A DNA stretch of 64,000 nt from Amphibacillus xylanus NBRC 15112 (GTDB lineage Bacteria; Bacillota; Bacilli; Bacillales; Amphibacillaceae), in the NCBI RefSeq assembly GCF_000307165.1, contig NC_018704.1:868001-932000 (forward strand), in the 5' to 3' direction. Below the pieces are notes generated by a model that searched no databases, was not told where the DNA came from, and was given only the letters and a program-made list of their open reading frames with translations. This document shows positions 37,348 to 51,760 of the stretch, piece by piece. A program made the position numbers and the translations under genes. Each line of letters opens with the position of its first letter. Positions within the stretch are counted from its first letter, which is position 1.

Positions 37348-37592
37348 TGATGAACGACGATGAGAAGGAATAGTAATCATTTGTGTATGTCTAAAGAGAG
37401 GTAACGGTTGCTGAAAGTTATCCATACCGATGATGAACTCACCTTTTATGTTGCGATTGTGAAATTTAAGTAGTGATCGCCGTATTCTGCGTTAAAGAAA
37501 ACAAAGTGAACATTTTGTACAATGTTAATTTTGGGTGGTACCGCGGGAAAAAAGTTCTCGTCCCAGTTTTGGGACGGGGACTTTTTATTTTT
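37348..37592 (+). promoter_or_regulatory. T-box leader of leuS (Leu specifier CUC)
   Basis: The leader begins GATGAACGACGATGAGAAGG, has the specifier loop GAACTCACC with CTC (Leu) at 37438-37440, the T-box core GGGTGGTACCGCGGG (37533-37547), and a terminator CGTCCCAGTTTTGGGACG with a T run (37552-37592). Uncharged tRNA-Leu should switch it to read-through. Confidence 0.95.
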
Positions 37593-37646
37593 GCGAACTA
37601 ACGTTCTGAAAAAATATAGCTGTCGTTATAAAGGAGGAATTAGATC

Positions 37647-40067
37647 ATGGCTTATGATCACAAGAAAATTGAAACGAAATGGAATAAGTATTGGCTAGAG
37701 AACAAAACATTTAAAACGAATATAAGATCAGAGAAGAAAAAGTTTTATGCGTTAGATATGTTCCCATATCCATCTGGGGCTGGTTTACACGTTGGACACC
37801 CAGAAGGTTATACTGCAACTGATATTTTATCACGTATGAAGCGGATGCAAGGTTACGAGGTCTTACATCCAATGGGGTGGGATGCGTTTGGATTACCGGC
37901 AGAGCAGTATGCTTTAGATACAGGAAATGATCCTGCTGAATTTACAGACAAAAATATTGATACGTTTAGAAGACAAATTCAAGATCTTGGATTTTCATAT
38001 GACTGGGATCGTGAAATTAACACAACAGATCCAAACTATTACAAATGGACACAGTGGATTTTCTTAAAGCTATATGAAAAAGGTTTAGCTTATATCGATG
38101 AAGTTCCTGTTAACTGGTGTCCAGCATTAGGTACTGTATTAGCTAACGAGGAAGTTATTGATGGTCTGAGTGAACGTGGAGGTCATCCGGTAGAGCGACG
38201 TCCGATGAAACAATGGATGTTACGCATTACCGCATATGCTGATCGTCTATTAGAAGATTTAGATGAACTTGATTGGCCAGAGAGTATTAAAGAAATGCAA
38301 CGAAATTGGATAGGCAGATCTGAAGGAGCAAACGTTACATTTGAAGTTGCTGGTCAAGACAAAACATTTACAGTATTTACAACAAGACCAGACACTTTAT
38401 TTGGTGCTACTTATGCAGTGCTTGCACCTGAACACTCACTTGTTTCACAGATTACTACTCCAGAACAAAAAGAAGCTGTTGAACAATATATTGAAAAAAT
38501 TAAATCTAAGAGTGATCTAGAACGAACTGACTTAGCAAAAGAGAAGACAGGCGTTTTCACGGGTGCTTATGCAATTAACCCAATTAATAATAAGCAGATA
38601 CCAATTTGGATTGCTGATTATGTTTTAGCTAGTTATGGTACAGGTGCGATTATGTCAGTACCTGCCCATGATCAACGTGACTATGAGTTTGCCAAAACTT
38701 TTGATTTAGAGATTATTCCGGTACTTGAGGGAGGAAACATCGAAGTAGAGGCGTTTACTGGAGATGGTAAACATATTAACTCAGATTTCCTTAATGGATT
38801 AAATAAAGAAGAAGCAATCAATAAAGCAATTGAATGGCTGGAAAGTGAAGGTAAAGGTGAACGTAAAGTAACTTATCGTTTACGTGATTGGCTATTCAGC
38901 CGCCAACGCTATTGGGGAGAGCCAATTCCAATTATTCATTGGGAAGATGGTACTGTAACAGGTGTTGATGAAAGTGAATTACCAGTAATGTTGCCTAAGA
39001 CAACAGAAATAAAACCTTCCGGCACTGGTGAGTCACCGTTAGCAAATATTGAAGAATGGGTAAACGTGACAGATCCGAAAACAGGTATGAAAGGTCGAAG
39101 AGAGACAAATACAATGCCACAATGGGCAGGTAGTAGCTGGTATTACTTACGCTATATCGATCCAAACAACACAGAAAAAATTGCTGATGAAGACCTATTA
39201 AAAGAGTGGTTACCAGTAGATATTTATATTGGTGGTGCTGAACACGCAGTACTTCACTTACTATATGCTCGATTCTGGCATAAATTCTTGTATGATATTG
39301 GGGTAGTATCGACAAAAGAACCATTCCAAAAGCTATTTAACCAAGGTATGATCCTCGGCGAAAACAATGAGAAGATGAGTAAGTCAAAAGGCAACGTCGT
39401 AAACCCAGATGACATTGTTGAAAGTCACGGTGCCGACACATTAAGACTTTACGAAATGTTTATGGGCCCACTTGATGCTTCAATTGCTTGGTCAGAAGCA
39501 GGTTTAGATGGTTCACGTCGTTTCTTAGATCGTGTATGGCGTCTATTCGTTGATGAAGAAACGGATAAACTATCTCCGAAAATTGTAAACCAAGTAGAGC
39601 AAGATCAATTAGAGAAGGTTTATCATGAAACAGTTAAACAAGTAACTGATAACTTTACAAGTCTGAAGTTTAATACAGCAATTTCACAAATGATGGTCTT
39701 TATTAATGAAGCTTATAAAGCAGAACAAATTTTGAAAGACTATGTTGAAGGTTTTGTTAAATTACTATCACCTGTTGCGCCATTTATTGCAGAAGAATTG
39801 TGGAGTAAATTAGGTTACTCTGAAACAATTGCATATGAGCCATGGCCAGAATATGATGGAGCAAAGCTAGAGGAAAATGAAGTTGAAATTGTTATTCAAA
39901 TTCTAGGTAAAAACCGTGCGCGGATAATGGTTGATAAAGATGCAACAAAAGAGGAATTAGAAAAATTAGCATTAGACAATGAAATAATTAAAGAGAAAAT
40001 TGCAGGTAAAACTGTACGAAAAGTAATTGTCGTTCCAGGGAAGCTTGTAAATATCGTCGCTAATTAA
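37647..40067 (+). CDS. leuS: leucyl-tRNA synthetase
   Basis: 806 residues. Class I synthetase with [14 protein letters not shown] (HIGH motif) near residue 45, a CP1 editing domain ([20 protein letters not shown]), and [12 protein letters not shown] (KMSKS). The C-terminal anticodon-binding and tRNA-contact domains are complete. AAGGAGG precedes the ATG. Confidence 0.97.
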   Translation: MAYDHKKIETKWNKYWLENKTFKTNIRSEKKKFYALDMFPYPSGAGLHVGHPEGYTATDILSRMKRMQGYEVLHPMGWDAFGLPAEQYALDTGNDPAEFTDKNIDTFRRQIQDLGFSYDWDREINTTDPNYYKWTQWIFLKLYEKGLAYIDEVPVNWCPALGTVLANEEVIDGLSERGGHPVERRPMKQWMLRITAYADRLLEDLDELDWPESIKEMQRNWIGRSEGANVTFEVAGQDKTFTVFTTRPDTLFGATYAVLAPEHSLVSQITTPEQKEAVEQYIEKIKSKSDLERTDLAKEKTGVFTGAYAINPINNKQIPIWIADYVLASYGTGAIMSVPAHDQRDYEFAKTFDLEIIPVLEGGNIEVEAFTGDGKHINSDFLNGLNKEEAINKAIEWLESEGKGERKVTYRLRDWLFSRQRYWGEPIPIIHWEDGTVTGVDESELPVMLPKTTEIKPSGTGESPLANIEEWVNVTDPKTGMKGRRETNTMPQWAGSSWYYLRYIDPNNTEKIADEDLLKEWLPVDIYIGGAEHAVLHLLYARFWHKFLYDIGVVSTKEPFQKLFNQGMILGENNEKMSKSKGNVVNPDDIVESHGADTLRLYEMFMGPLDASIAWSEAGLDGSRRFLDRVWRLFVDEETDKLSPKIVNQVEQDQLEKVYHETVKQVTDNFTSLKFNTAISQMMVFINEAYKAEQILKDYVEGFVKLLSPVAPFIAEELWSKLGYSETIAYEPWPEYDGAKLEENEVEIVIQILGKNRARIMVDKDATKEELEKLALDNEIIKEKIAGKTVRKVIVVPGKLVNIVAN

Positions 40068-40093
40068 TAATCAAACAATTAAATTTAATGGGT

Positions 40094-40138
40094 AAAACCC
40101 AAGCAATCACAAGGTTTCTGATTGCTTGGGTTTTTTTC
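40094..40138 (+). terminator. leuS terminator
   Basis: Stem AAACCCAAGCAATCA / TGATTGCTTGGGTTT followed by T run. Confidence 0.9.
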
Positions 40139-40161
40139 TAAGAAAAAACTTTTAAAAATGC

Positions 40162-40190
40162 TTGACTTTAGATTTAAAAAAACGTAGAAT
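40162..40190 (+). promoter_or_regulatory. rRNA promoter P1
   Basis: TTGACT (40162-40167), 17-base spacer rich in A, TAGAAT (40185-40190). Confidence 0.8.
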
Positions 40191-40242
40191 AACTTTCGTT
40201 GCCAAAAAAACAAACAGAAATTATGACGTTAAAAATTGGCAA

Positions 40243-40272
40243 TTGACAAAGCAAATCAGTTTGTGTTACAAT
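40243..40272 (+). promoter_or_regulatory. rRNA promoter P2
   Basis: TTGACA (40243-40248), 18-base spacer, TACAAT (40267-40272). A boxA-like antitermination sequence TGATCTTTGAAAACTGA follows at 40303. Confidence 0.85.
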
Positions 40273-40401
40273 AAGTTTGTTGTCGACGAGATTCGACAAC
40301 GATTGATCTTTGAAAACTGAATCCAAACAACGAAAGATGTTAAGAAAAACAAGTAAGAAGAAGCTAGTGCTTCAAAATTGAGTTAATCGTAACTCTATCA
40401 A

Positions 40402-45383
<4,982 letters not shown>

Positions 45384-45484
45384 AAACAAAAAGCGAAAGC
45401 GACTGTTCATTCAGGAGCTTGAGCTAGATTAATCAAAAAGCTGAAACGACCGTTTAGCAACGTACGCACTGGACTGATCCGAAG

Positions 45485-45541
45485 GAGATAAAGGAAACAC
45501 AACGAACGCAAGTGAGTTGATGTTGACTTATCGCACGGAGG
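45485..45541. repeat. rRNA-spacer repeat, copy B (23S-5S)
   Basis: GAGATAAAGGAAACACAACG...GTTGACTTATCGCACGGAGG, homologous to copy A in the 16S-23S spacer. The 23S-5S spacer is unusually long (~290 bases) and otherwise holds only processing stems. Confidence 0.75.
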
Positions 45542-45671
45542 AGAAGGAAGTGGCGCTAGTTGCTGGGAGTGGAAGCTAGGTTATATAGCTGAACCAACCG
45601 TTCAGCATTGAATTTGATGACACTTGTCAGGTGCATTTCTTATCTAGTTTTCAGGGTATATAACCTGTAGG

Positions 45672-45785
45672 TTTAGTGACAATAGCGAAGAGGTCACACC
45701 TGTTCCCATACCGAACACAGAAGTTAAGCTCTTCAGCGCCGATGGTAGTTGGGTTTTCCCTGCGAGAGTAGGACGTCGCTAAGCT
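45672..45785 (+). rRNA. 5S ribosomal RNA
   Basis: TTTAGTGACAATAGCGAAGA through GAGAGTAGGACGTCGCTAAG. Complementary ends TTTAGTGAC / GTCGCTAAG, with the conserved CCGAACACAGAAGTTAAGCT core. Confidence 0.95.
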
Positions 45786-45789
45786 AAGA

Positions 45790-45824
45790 AAGCCTCAAGA
45801 TTTAATTATCTTGAGGCTTTTTTG
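45790..45824 (+). terminator. rRNA operon terminator
   Basis: Stem AAGCCTCAAGA / TCTTGAGGCTT followed by six T, right after 5S. No tRNA genes follow. Confidence 0.92.
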
Positions 45825-45941
45825 ATGTGTTGGAACTGTGATTTTAACATTGCTAGAGAGTTTTAGTCAAAACGGAATCCCTTATGGGACCTTCTCGAAG
45901 CTGAATCTTGTATCACGGAATGTATATGTAGCTAATTTCAA

Positions 45942-46025
45942 TTTATAACGTGAGTTATAAAATTAGACGCATAAAAAACGTTAGTGAGTTTTTTGGACTT
46001 ACTAACGTTATAATATAGTACAACG
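45942..46025. repeat. two-hairpin dispersed repeat, copy 2
   Basis: Perfect palindrome TTTATAACGTGAGTTATAAA (45942-45961), then hairpin AACGTTAGTGAGT / ACTTACTAACGTT (45977-46009) and TATAGTACAACG. Homologous in order and sequence to 28003-28092. It sits between the rRNA operon and the convergent ABC permease gene. Confidence 0.75.
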
Positions 46026-46035
46026 ACACAACGGA

Positions 46036-46749
46036 TTAGTTCTGTTTAGTAATTTGATCAATTACACTTGCTCGATTAACAACTAACCACAGAAGTGCAG
46101 AGCTAATTAGTATTGTAATGATAAAGCTTAGTGGAGTATAGGTTTCTTGAAAGATAAAAAAGTATTCTAAAACTTCAACAATTTTTATCCCGACTGAACG
46201 AATAAGCATGCTCAATGGAAATATGAATGTCAGGATAAGCCCATAAACAAATCCAAATCGATAGAAAAATGAACCTAGAAAAGTGAAAAATAAAAATAAT
46301 GTTAGATGTAGAAGTAAGTCAAAGAGATAGACGTTACCATGCATCAATTCTACGAAGCCTTCCATATTTAGACCGATATAATTGAATCCTTCAATAGAGA
46401 AACCATCTGCTATGAGATTAAATCCATACAAATAAAGATAGTTTAATCCAGTCATAATCAAACTTAATGTAAAGCTATAAATATAAGTGGAAATTACAAA
46501 TGCTTTCCGACTAATCCCGAGCTTGATAACAAATGGGAAAACATTCTTGAATGTGAAAACAGGAAACAAAATCATAAAAATGATGCTAAAAAGAGAAGTG
46601 ATCCCCGTTAAATGAAAGGTAACATCCCTAAAATTAGATAACAATAAACTTAATAGTAAAAACATAAAGAATAACGACCAAAAGGTCATCACTGGTTTAA
46701 TCGAATAGCTATAATAATATTGTAAGGTGTGCTTAATTTGATTGAACAT
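46036..46749 (-). CDS. ABC transporter permease
   Basis: 237 residues from the ATG at 46749 (GAGGAGG upstream). Six predicted membrane segments (for example FWSLFFMFLLLSLLLSNF, LFLFFTFLGSFFYRFGFVYG). No recognised substrate motif; layout resembles ABC-2/YtrC-type export permeases. Overlaps the ATPase gene by 17 bases, so translationally coupled. Confidence 0.82.
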   Translation of the reverse strand: MFNQIKHTLQYYYSYSIKPVMTFWSLFFMFLLLSLLLSNFRDVTFHLTGITSLFSIIFMILFPVFTFKNVFPFVIKLGISRKAFVISTYIYSFTLSLIMTGLNYLYLYGFNLIADGFSIEGFNYIGLNMEGFVELMHGNVYLFDLLLHLTLFLFFTFLGSFFYRFGFVYGLILTFIFPLSMLIRSVGIKIVEVLEYFFIFQETYTPLSFIITILISSALLWLVVNRASVIDQITKQN

Positions 46750-47602
46750 TTTGAGCAACCTCCTCTTTTGTAAGATATACAAATAATTCTTGTAAACTAA
46801 CATGTGAACTCGTTAGATCAGATGTGATGTCTATCTGATCATCGAAAATAATTGCTGATTTTCTACCGAGTAACTCTGATTGATAAATCACATTTTTCCC
46901 TGTAATTGCTCGATCAACAGCCTGCTTTGAACCAGAGATGAGCTGATGCTTTGTTGCTAAATCATCTGCTAGTTCTTGAAGCAATACCTCACCATCATGC
47001 AGAATAACAACTTCTTCAAACAAATTACTTACCTCATCAATTAAGTGTGTCGATAACACAATCATACGTGGATCTTCTTGATAAGAGGATAGTAACAATT
47101 CGTAAAAGGTAGACCTTGCAGTAGCATCTAGTCCGATATATGGTTCGTCGAATATTGTTAATGGTGCATGACTAGAAATACCAACAATAATTCCAAGAGC
47201 AGAAAGCATACCTTTTGATAAAGCATGAATTTTTTGTTTTTTCTTCAATTTAAAAATATTGAGTAACTGATTTGCTTCTTCTGTATTCCAATTTGGATAA
47301 AAAACTGCAGATAGTTTTAATATATCATCTACTCTAAACTTTGGATAAAAGTTATGATTTTCTTCAATGAAACAAATATCTTTTGTAACGTTGTAGTTAT
47401 CAAAAGAAGGTTGCTGATTAATTTTAATCTCTCCTGAAGAAGGTCGAAAATGCCCTGCTAACAGGCGTAATAACGTTGTTTTCCCTGCTCCGTTTTTACC
47501 TAATAAACCAATAATTTTGTTTCCCGATAGTTCTAAGGATAGCTGTTTTAAAGCTGTCTCTTTACCAAATGTTTTAGTAATCTTATCAATCTCAATCCTC
47601 AT
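46733..47602 (-). CDS. ABC transporter ATP-binding protein (YtrB-type)
   Basis: 289 residues. Walker A GLLGKNGAGKTTLLRLLAGH, Q-loop region DICFIEENHNFYPKF, signature ALSKGMLSALGI (LSKGM rather than LSGGQ), Walker B LTIFDEPYIGLDATA and switch His in LSTHLIDEV. A ~75-residue C-terminal extension follows. It lies in a GntR-ATPase-permease operon like the start of B. subtilis ytrABCDEF, which responds to cell-wall-active antibiotics. Function here is inferred. Confidence 0.87.
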   Translation of the reverse strand: MRIEIDKITKTFGKETALKQLSLELSGNKIIGLLGKNGAGKTTLLRLLAGHFRPSSGEIKINQQPSFDNYNVTKDICFIEENHNFYPKFRVDDILKLSAVFYPNWNTEEANQLLNIFKLKKKQKIHALSKGMLSALGIIVGISSHAPLTIFDEPYIGLDATARSTFYELLLSSYQEDPRMIVLSTHLIDEVSNLFEEVVILHDGEVLLQELADDLATKHQLISGSKQAVDRAITGKNVIYQSELLGRKSAIIFDDQIDITSDLTSSHVSLQELFVYLTKEEVAQNVQSN

Positions 47603-47966
47603 ACTTTAACTCCTCCTCAATCCAATTAATAAGCTGGTCTTTCGTTAACTGAATCATTTTCGCTTCTTCAACTAAAGGAATAATAAAATGATCATAAAAT
47701 CGTTCTCGTCTTTTTTTGAAAATGATTTCTTTAGCCTCATCAGTTACAAACATACCAACGCCCCGTTTCTTATAAAGTATCCCTTGATCAACAAGTAGAT
47801 TAATTCCTTTAGCCGCTGTCGCTGGGTTAATTTGATAGTGTTTCGCAAATTCATTTGTCGAAGGGACTTGATCGTGCGCAAGATAAGTTTCATCTGCAAT
47901 GCTTGTTTCAATTAATTCAGCTATTTGAATAAAAATAGGCTGATCATCCTTCAATCTTGCTGTCAA
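47592..47966 (-). CDS. GntR-family regulator, YtrA subfamily
   Basis: 124 residues. Winged helix at the N-terminus (QPIFIQIAELIETSIADETY, VPSTNEFAKHYQINPATAAK, ILYKKRGVGMFVT) and a short C-terminal helical dimerisation tail, typical for YtrA-type GntR repressors. First gene of the ABC operon; overlaps the ATPase gene. Probably represses its own operon through the palindrome upstream. Confidence 0.88.
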   Translation of the reverse strand: MTARLKDDQPIFIQIAELIETSIADETYLAHDQVPSTNEFAKHYQINPATAAKGINLLVDQGILYKKRGVGMFVTDEAKEIIFKKRRERFYDHFIIPLVEEAKMIQLTKDQLINWIEEELKYED

Positions 47967-47985
47967 TAAAAATCACCACCTAATC

Positions 47986-48009
47986 GGTTAGTTACTTATG
48001 TAACTAACC
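47986..48009 (-). promoter_or_regulatory. GntR operator palindrome
   Basis: Perfect inverted repeat: GGTTAGTTAC - TTAT - GTAACTAACC, 20 bases upstream of the regulator gene. Position and symmetry fit autoregulation by the YtrA-type protein. Confidence 0.78.
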
Positions 48010-48184
48010 ATATAACATTAAGGGAACTTTTGCAAGTCAATTTTTCAATAAAAAATGAATGATACCGCCCAAAATAGCTATATTTTATTATTTTGAAAAA
48101 AATAACTTACTAAATGACATTTATATATTGCATTATGACATCTGACGTTATATAATAAAAATACCAAAGTTAGGAGAAATGAAA

Positions 48185-48721
48185 ATGAGACTCTTTAAAC
48201 AAACGAAGGTTATCGATGAAAGAATTGTTAATTTAAAAAATAAAATTTACGCTGAAGTGTTTATTATCGTAACGATCATTTGTAGTTTATCAAGTATTGT
48301 GAAATACTTTTTCCTTGATAAAGGGATAGAAGATATTGCAACAGAATTAATCATTTTAATATTTAGCAGTGCTTACTATACCTATCGTTCTATGCAATTG
48401 GGGATATTTTCAGCGGAAGTGGAAATCCACGATGCAACGAGTAAATGGCCGAGAAGGAAGAAAAACCTTGTTGGAAGTATAATTGGTGGTGTTGTAATTG
48501 CCTTAATATTCGGCATTAATAGCGCAGTACGGTATGGAGACAATTTGGGCCAGAGTATTGAGTATTTTTTCATGGTGACATTTGTTTCACTAATGATCTA
48601 TTTACCATTTTTAATCATCACTTTAGTTATCGGACACGATACGTTGTATAAAAAAAGTGACGATGTAGTAAATAAAATGATGATCAATTCTGATTCTGGT
48701 GATGAAAATGAAGAACATTAA
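48185..48721 (+). CDS. membrane protein, DUF6773-like
   Basis: 178 residues with four predicted membrane segments (EVFIIVTIICSLSSIVKYFF; LVGSIIGGVVIALIFGI; FFMVTFVSLMIYLPFLIITL). The start KQTKVIDERIVNLKNKIYAE matches small Bacillus membrane proteins paired with an Xre regulator (family name from memory, moderate certainty). The ATG at 48185 fits AGGAG better than that at 48179. Overlaps the regulator gene. Confidence 0.7.
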   Translation: MRLFKQTKVIDERIVNLKNKIYAEVFIIVTIICSLSSIVKYFFLDKGIEDIATELIILIFSSAYYTYRSMQLGIFSAEVEIHDATSKWPRRKKNLVGSIIGGVVIALIFGINSAVRYGDNLGQSIEYFFMVTFVSLMIYLPFLIITLVIGHDTLYKKSDDVVNKMMINSDSGDENEEH

Positions 48722-48908
48722 ACTTAAAGTAGCTCGAATAGAGCAAGATTTATCACAAGCTGAATTAGCAAAAGAAGTCGGGGTTACGAGGCAGACGATC
48801 GGTTTAATTGAATTAGGGAAATATAATCCAACGCTTAACTTATGCTTAGCCATTTGTCATCGACTTGGCAAAACGCTTGATGAACTATTTTGGCAAGATC
48901 CAAACTAA
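48708..48908 (+). CDS. Xre-family helix-turn-helix regulator
   Basis: 66 residues, essentially one Cro/CI HTH domain (LKVARIEQDLSQAELAKEVG, VTRQTIGLIELGKYNPTLNL) plus a short LGKTLDELFW tail. It overlaps the membrane protein gene by 14 bases, so the two form a unit; such pairs usually regulate themselves. Alternative ATG at 48702. Confidence 0.85.
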   Translation: MKNIKLKVARIEQDLSQAELAKEVGVTRQTIGLIELGKYNPTLNLCLAICHRLGKTLDELFWQDPN

Positions 48909-48940
48909 AAAGATCAGAAAGAGACATGTGAAAATTGATA

Positions 48941-49356
48941 TGCTCCCCCTAAAGTTAGACCGAAAATCTAACCTTAGGGGGATTTTTATGCGTTCTAATA
49001 GTAAATATACTGTTGATGAACTTGAAAGATATATTCAAATGTATCTACATGAAGGATGAAGTTATCGGAACTTAAGTGAAGAAAAAGGTTTGTTGTTAAG
49101 TGAAGCGATCTTTAATGATAAGGTACTAAGATACCAAGAAAATGGTCTTGAAGGCATTCAAACGAAGTTGAGAAATAATTATTACAGTAAAGAGTTCAAG
49201 GACCTAATTGTTAGAGAGCACATCCAAAAAGGTATACCTATCATTCAATTAGCTCGTAAATATAAAATTCCAGCATAAGAAAAGCCATGTATGAAAGTCA
49301 TACATGGCACAAAATATTTTGTTTATTTACCTGTCTACTTGACAGGGGGCAGTTCA
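48941..49356 (+). mobile_element. non-autonomous IS3/IS150-like derivative, copy 1 (416 bp)
   Basis: Starts TGCTCCCCCTAAAGTTAGAC and ends GACAGGGGGCAGTTCA, imperfect IS3-type TG...CA ends. It carries only the first ~95 codons of an IS150-like OrfA (MRSNSKYTVDELERYIQMYL), interrupted by TGA at 49057-49059 where Trp is expected (HEG-W-SYRNLS). The catalytic OrfB is absent. The left end forms a hairpin (CCCCCTAA / TTAGGGGG) and the right part another (GCCATGTATGA / TCATACATGGC). A second copy is at 57083. Confidence 0.75.
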
Positions 49357-49485
49357 AACTTGATCTGGCTTAATGATAAATTTCATTTTTAAAATAAACC
49401 ACCGAGCACAAAAATGGTGTACTCGGTGGTATGAATGTACGTCTAATTGCCATAGCTTAGTTTTTTACTGAATTAAAGATTCACT

Positions 49486-49947
49486 TTATATCGCTTTATT
49501 AAGTGAGATCAATTCTAGTAATCCTTGTGCAACTTCGCTACCTTTATTGCCAGCTTTTGTTCCAGCTCGTTCAAGTGCTTGTTCGATCGTTTCTGTTGTT
49601 AGCACGCCGAATAAAACCGGTATATCTGATGTTAGTCCAATATGTGCGACCCCTTTGGCGACTTCATTCGTAACTAATTCATAATGTGTCGTTGCCCCGC
49701 GGATCACGGCTCCAAGAGTGATAATTCCGTCATATTTATGATTGTCAACTAATTTTTTTGTGATAAAAGGAATCTCAAATGCGCCTGGAACCCAGTAAAT
49801 ATCAATATCTTCTTCCTTAACCCCATGTCGTAATAAATTGTCAATTGCCCCAGATAAGAGCTTAGAAGTGATTAGCTCATTAAATCGAGCGATCACAATT
49901 CCTACTTTTAGATTTTCTCCGTTAAAATTACCTTCAAATATTGGCAT
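49486..49947 (-). CDS. ribH: 6,7-dimethyl-8-ribityllumazine synthase
   Basis: 153 residues. Condenses 5-amino-6-ribitylamino-uracil with dihydroxybutanone phosphate. [41 protein letters not shown] and [17 protein letters not shown] with the catalytic His (THYE) present. Last gene of the ribD-ribE-ribBA-ribH operon. Confidence 0.95.
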   Translation of the reverse strand: MPIFEGNFNGENLKVGIVIARFNELITSKLLSGAIDNLLRHGVKEEDIDIYWVPGAFEIPFITKKLVDNHKYDGIITLGAVIRGATTHYELVTNEVAKGVAHIGLTSDIPVLFGVLTTETIEQALERAGTKAGNKGSEVAQGLLELISLNKAI

Positions 49948-49959
49948 ATTAATTCTCCT

Positions 49960-51141
49960 TTAGTTAATTGATAATAGGTGATCAAATTTTTCCTTTTTTG
50001 TTCTTAAATAATTGAGGTTTTCCTTTTCAGGTCTGACTTCTAATGGAATACGTTCAACGACTTCGATGCCAAACGCTTGTAATTGTTCGATTTTATCTGG
50101 GTTATTTGTGATTAAGTTAACCATTTTAATTCCTAGCGACTTAAGAATTTGGGCGGCAAAGTGATAATCTCGCTCATCCGGTTCAAAACCTAGTGCGATA
50201 TTTGCATCAAATGTATCTAGACCATTTTCCTGAAGCTGATAGGTTTTCAGTTTGTTTTTTAAACCAATTCCACGTCCTTCTTGGCGTAAATATAAAATGG
50301 CTCCGATGCCATTTTCTTCAATCATCCGCAATGCTTCGTGTAATTGTTCGCCGCAATCGCAACGATGTGAGCCAAAGATATCACCTGTAAGACATTCAGA
50401 GTGGACACGTATCAGTAAAGGCTCTTGAAGACTTCTAATTTCACCTTTAGAAAGCAAAAGGTGCTCTTTATTTGCTTGATCCTCGAACAGAGTTAAATCA
50501 AAGTCTCCATAAGATGTTGGTAGCTTGACTGTTAATTCTTGATTTGCGGTCAAATAAGTCACTAATTCTTCGATACTAATGATTGGCATTTTCCACTCGG
50601 CAGCTAACGCTTCTAGTTGCGGTCTTCGTGCCATTGTCCCATCATCGTTTAAGATTTCACATATATAGGTAGCCTGCGGTTCGTTTGCCAGCTTAGCTAA
50701 ATCAATGGCTGCTTCAGTATGGCCTCTTCGCTCGAGTACGCCCCCTTCTTTTGCGATTAACGGGAAAATATGGCCAGGCTTATGAAATGCTTGCTCGTTG
50801 TTAGACAGGTTAGCTAATTCTTTAATTGTTTTTGCGCGATCGAAAGCAGAAATTCCTGTTGAGGTTTCCTTATGATCGACACTGATCGTAAACGCTGTTC
50901 TGTATGGATCTGTATTCTCTTCTATCATTTCTGTGAGGCCAAAATGATCCGCAATAGCTTCAGAAATAGGTGCGCAGATTAAACCTCGCGCATGTTTGGT
51001 CATGAAATTCACAGTTTCGGCCGTAGCTAAGCTCGCTAAACCAACTAAATCTCCTTCTGCCTCACGATTATCATCATCTACGACAATGATAAGCTTGCCT
51101 TGTTTTAAGTCTTCGATCGCTTTTTCAATATGTTTAGTCAT
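49960..51141 (-). CDS. ribBA: bifunctional dihydroxybutanone-phosphate synthase / GTP cyclohydrolase II
   Basis: 393 residues. N-terminal RibB half: IVVDDDNREAEGDLVG (metal site) and RRGHTEAAIDLAKLA. C-terminal RibA half: VHSECLTGDIFGSHRCDCGE with the three zinc Cys and RQEGRGIGLKNKLKTYQLQ. Supplies both starting branches of riboflavin synthesis. The start overlaps ribE by four bases. Confidence 0.96.
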   Translation of the reverse strand: MTKHIEKAIEDLKQGKLIIVVDDDNREAEGDLVGLASLATAETVNFMTKHARGLICAPISEAIADHFGLTEMIEENTDPYRTAFTISVDHKETSTGISAFDRAKTIKELANLSNNEQAFHKPGHIFPLIAKEGGVLERRGHTEAAIDLAKLANEPQATYICEILNDDGTMARRPQLEALAAEWKMPIISIEELVTYLTANQELTVKLPTSYGDFDLTLFEDQANKEHLLLSKGEIRSLQEPLLIRVHSECLTGDIFGSHRCDCGEQLHEALRMIEENGIGAILYLRQEGRGIGLKNKLKTYQLQENGLDTFDANIALGFEPDERDYHFAAQILKSLGIKMVNLITNNPDKIEQLQAFGIEVVERIPLEVRPEKENLNYLRTKKEKFDHLLSIN

Positions 51142-51758
51142 TGTAGAAATCCTCCCGTTACTTTATCAGTAAGATGAGCTTGTGCCTTAATATATTTTCC
51201 AATCATATCTGTTTCAACGTTAACATACTCACCGCGATTTAACGTTCCTAAATTTGTCTGATCCTTTGAATGTGGGATTAAACTAACAGAAAAAGACCGT
51301 GCTTGCACATCTGTGACAGTTAAGCTAACGCCATTAATTGCAATTGATCCTTGTGGAATGATTTCGCCTTGTTGATCTTTAGGATAGTCAAATGTTAAAA
51401 TCAATGCATTTTCATGGTTCCTTTTTTCGATCAATCGAACGGTTGTATCAATATGCCCGGATACTAAATGACCCTCTAATCTTCCGTGGAAAGAGAGTGC
51501 ACGTTCCAAATTTACTTGATCGTTTATTTTTAATTTAGAAAAAGTTGTCCGGTAAAAAGTCTCGGGCATGATATCAACGGTAAAGTGGGAATTAGTCTTA
51601 GCAATTGCTGTTAGACAAACACCGTTAATCGCCATACTATCTCCAATTTGATAGTCAGCTAATATTTTTTCTGAAGCTTGGCAAGTCAACTGTACTGTAT
51701 CTGCCTTTCGATTAACTTTTAGGATTTTTCCTTGTTCTTGAATTAGACCAGTAAACAA
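51138..51758 (-). CDS. ribE: riboflavin synthase alpha subunit
   Basis: 206 residues. Two tandem lumazine-binding domains; the first opens FTGLIQEQGKI and ends SMAINGVCLTAIAKTNSHF, the second contains GSIAINGVSLTVTDVQ. The start is taken as TTG at 51758, giving the conserved (M)FTGLI N-terminus with AAGGTG six bases upstream. Dismutates lumazine to riboflavin. Confidence 0.93.
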   Translation of the reverse strand: MFTGLIQEQGKILKVNRKADTVQLTCQASEKILADYQIGDSMAINGVCLTAIAKTNSHFTVDIMPETFYRTTFSKLKINDQVNLERALSFHGRLEGHLVSGHIDTTVRLIEKRNHENALILTFDYPKDQQGEIIPQGSIAINGVSLTVTDVQARSFSVSLIPHSKDQTNLGTLNRGEYVNVETDMIGKYIKAQAHLTDKVTGGFLQ

Positions 51759-51760
51759 TT

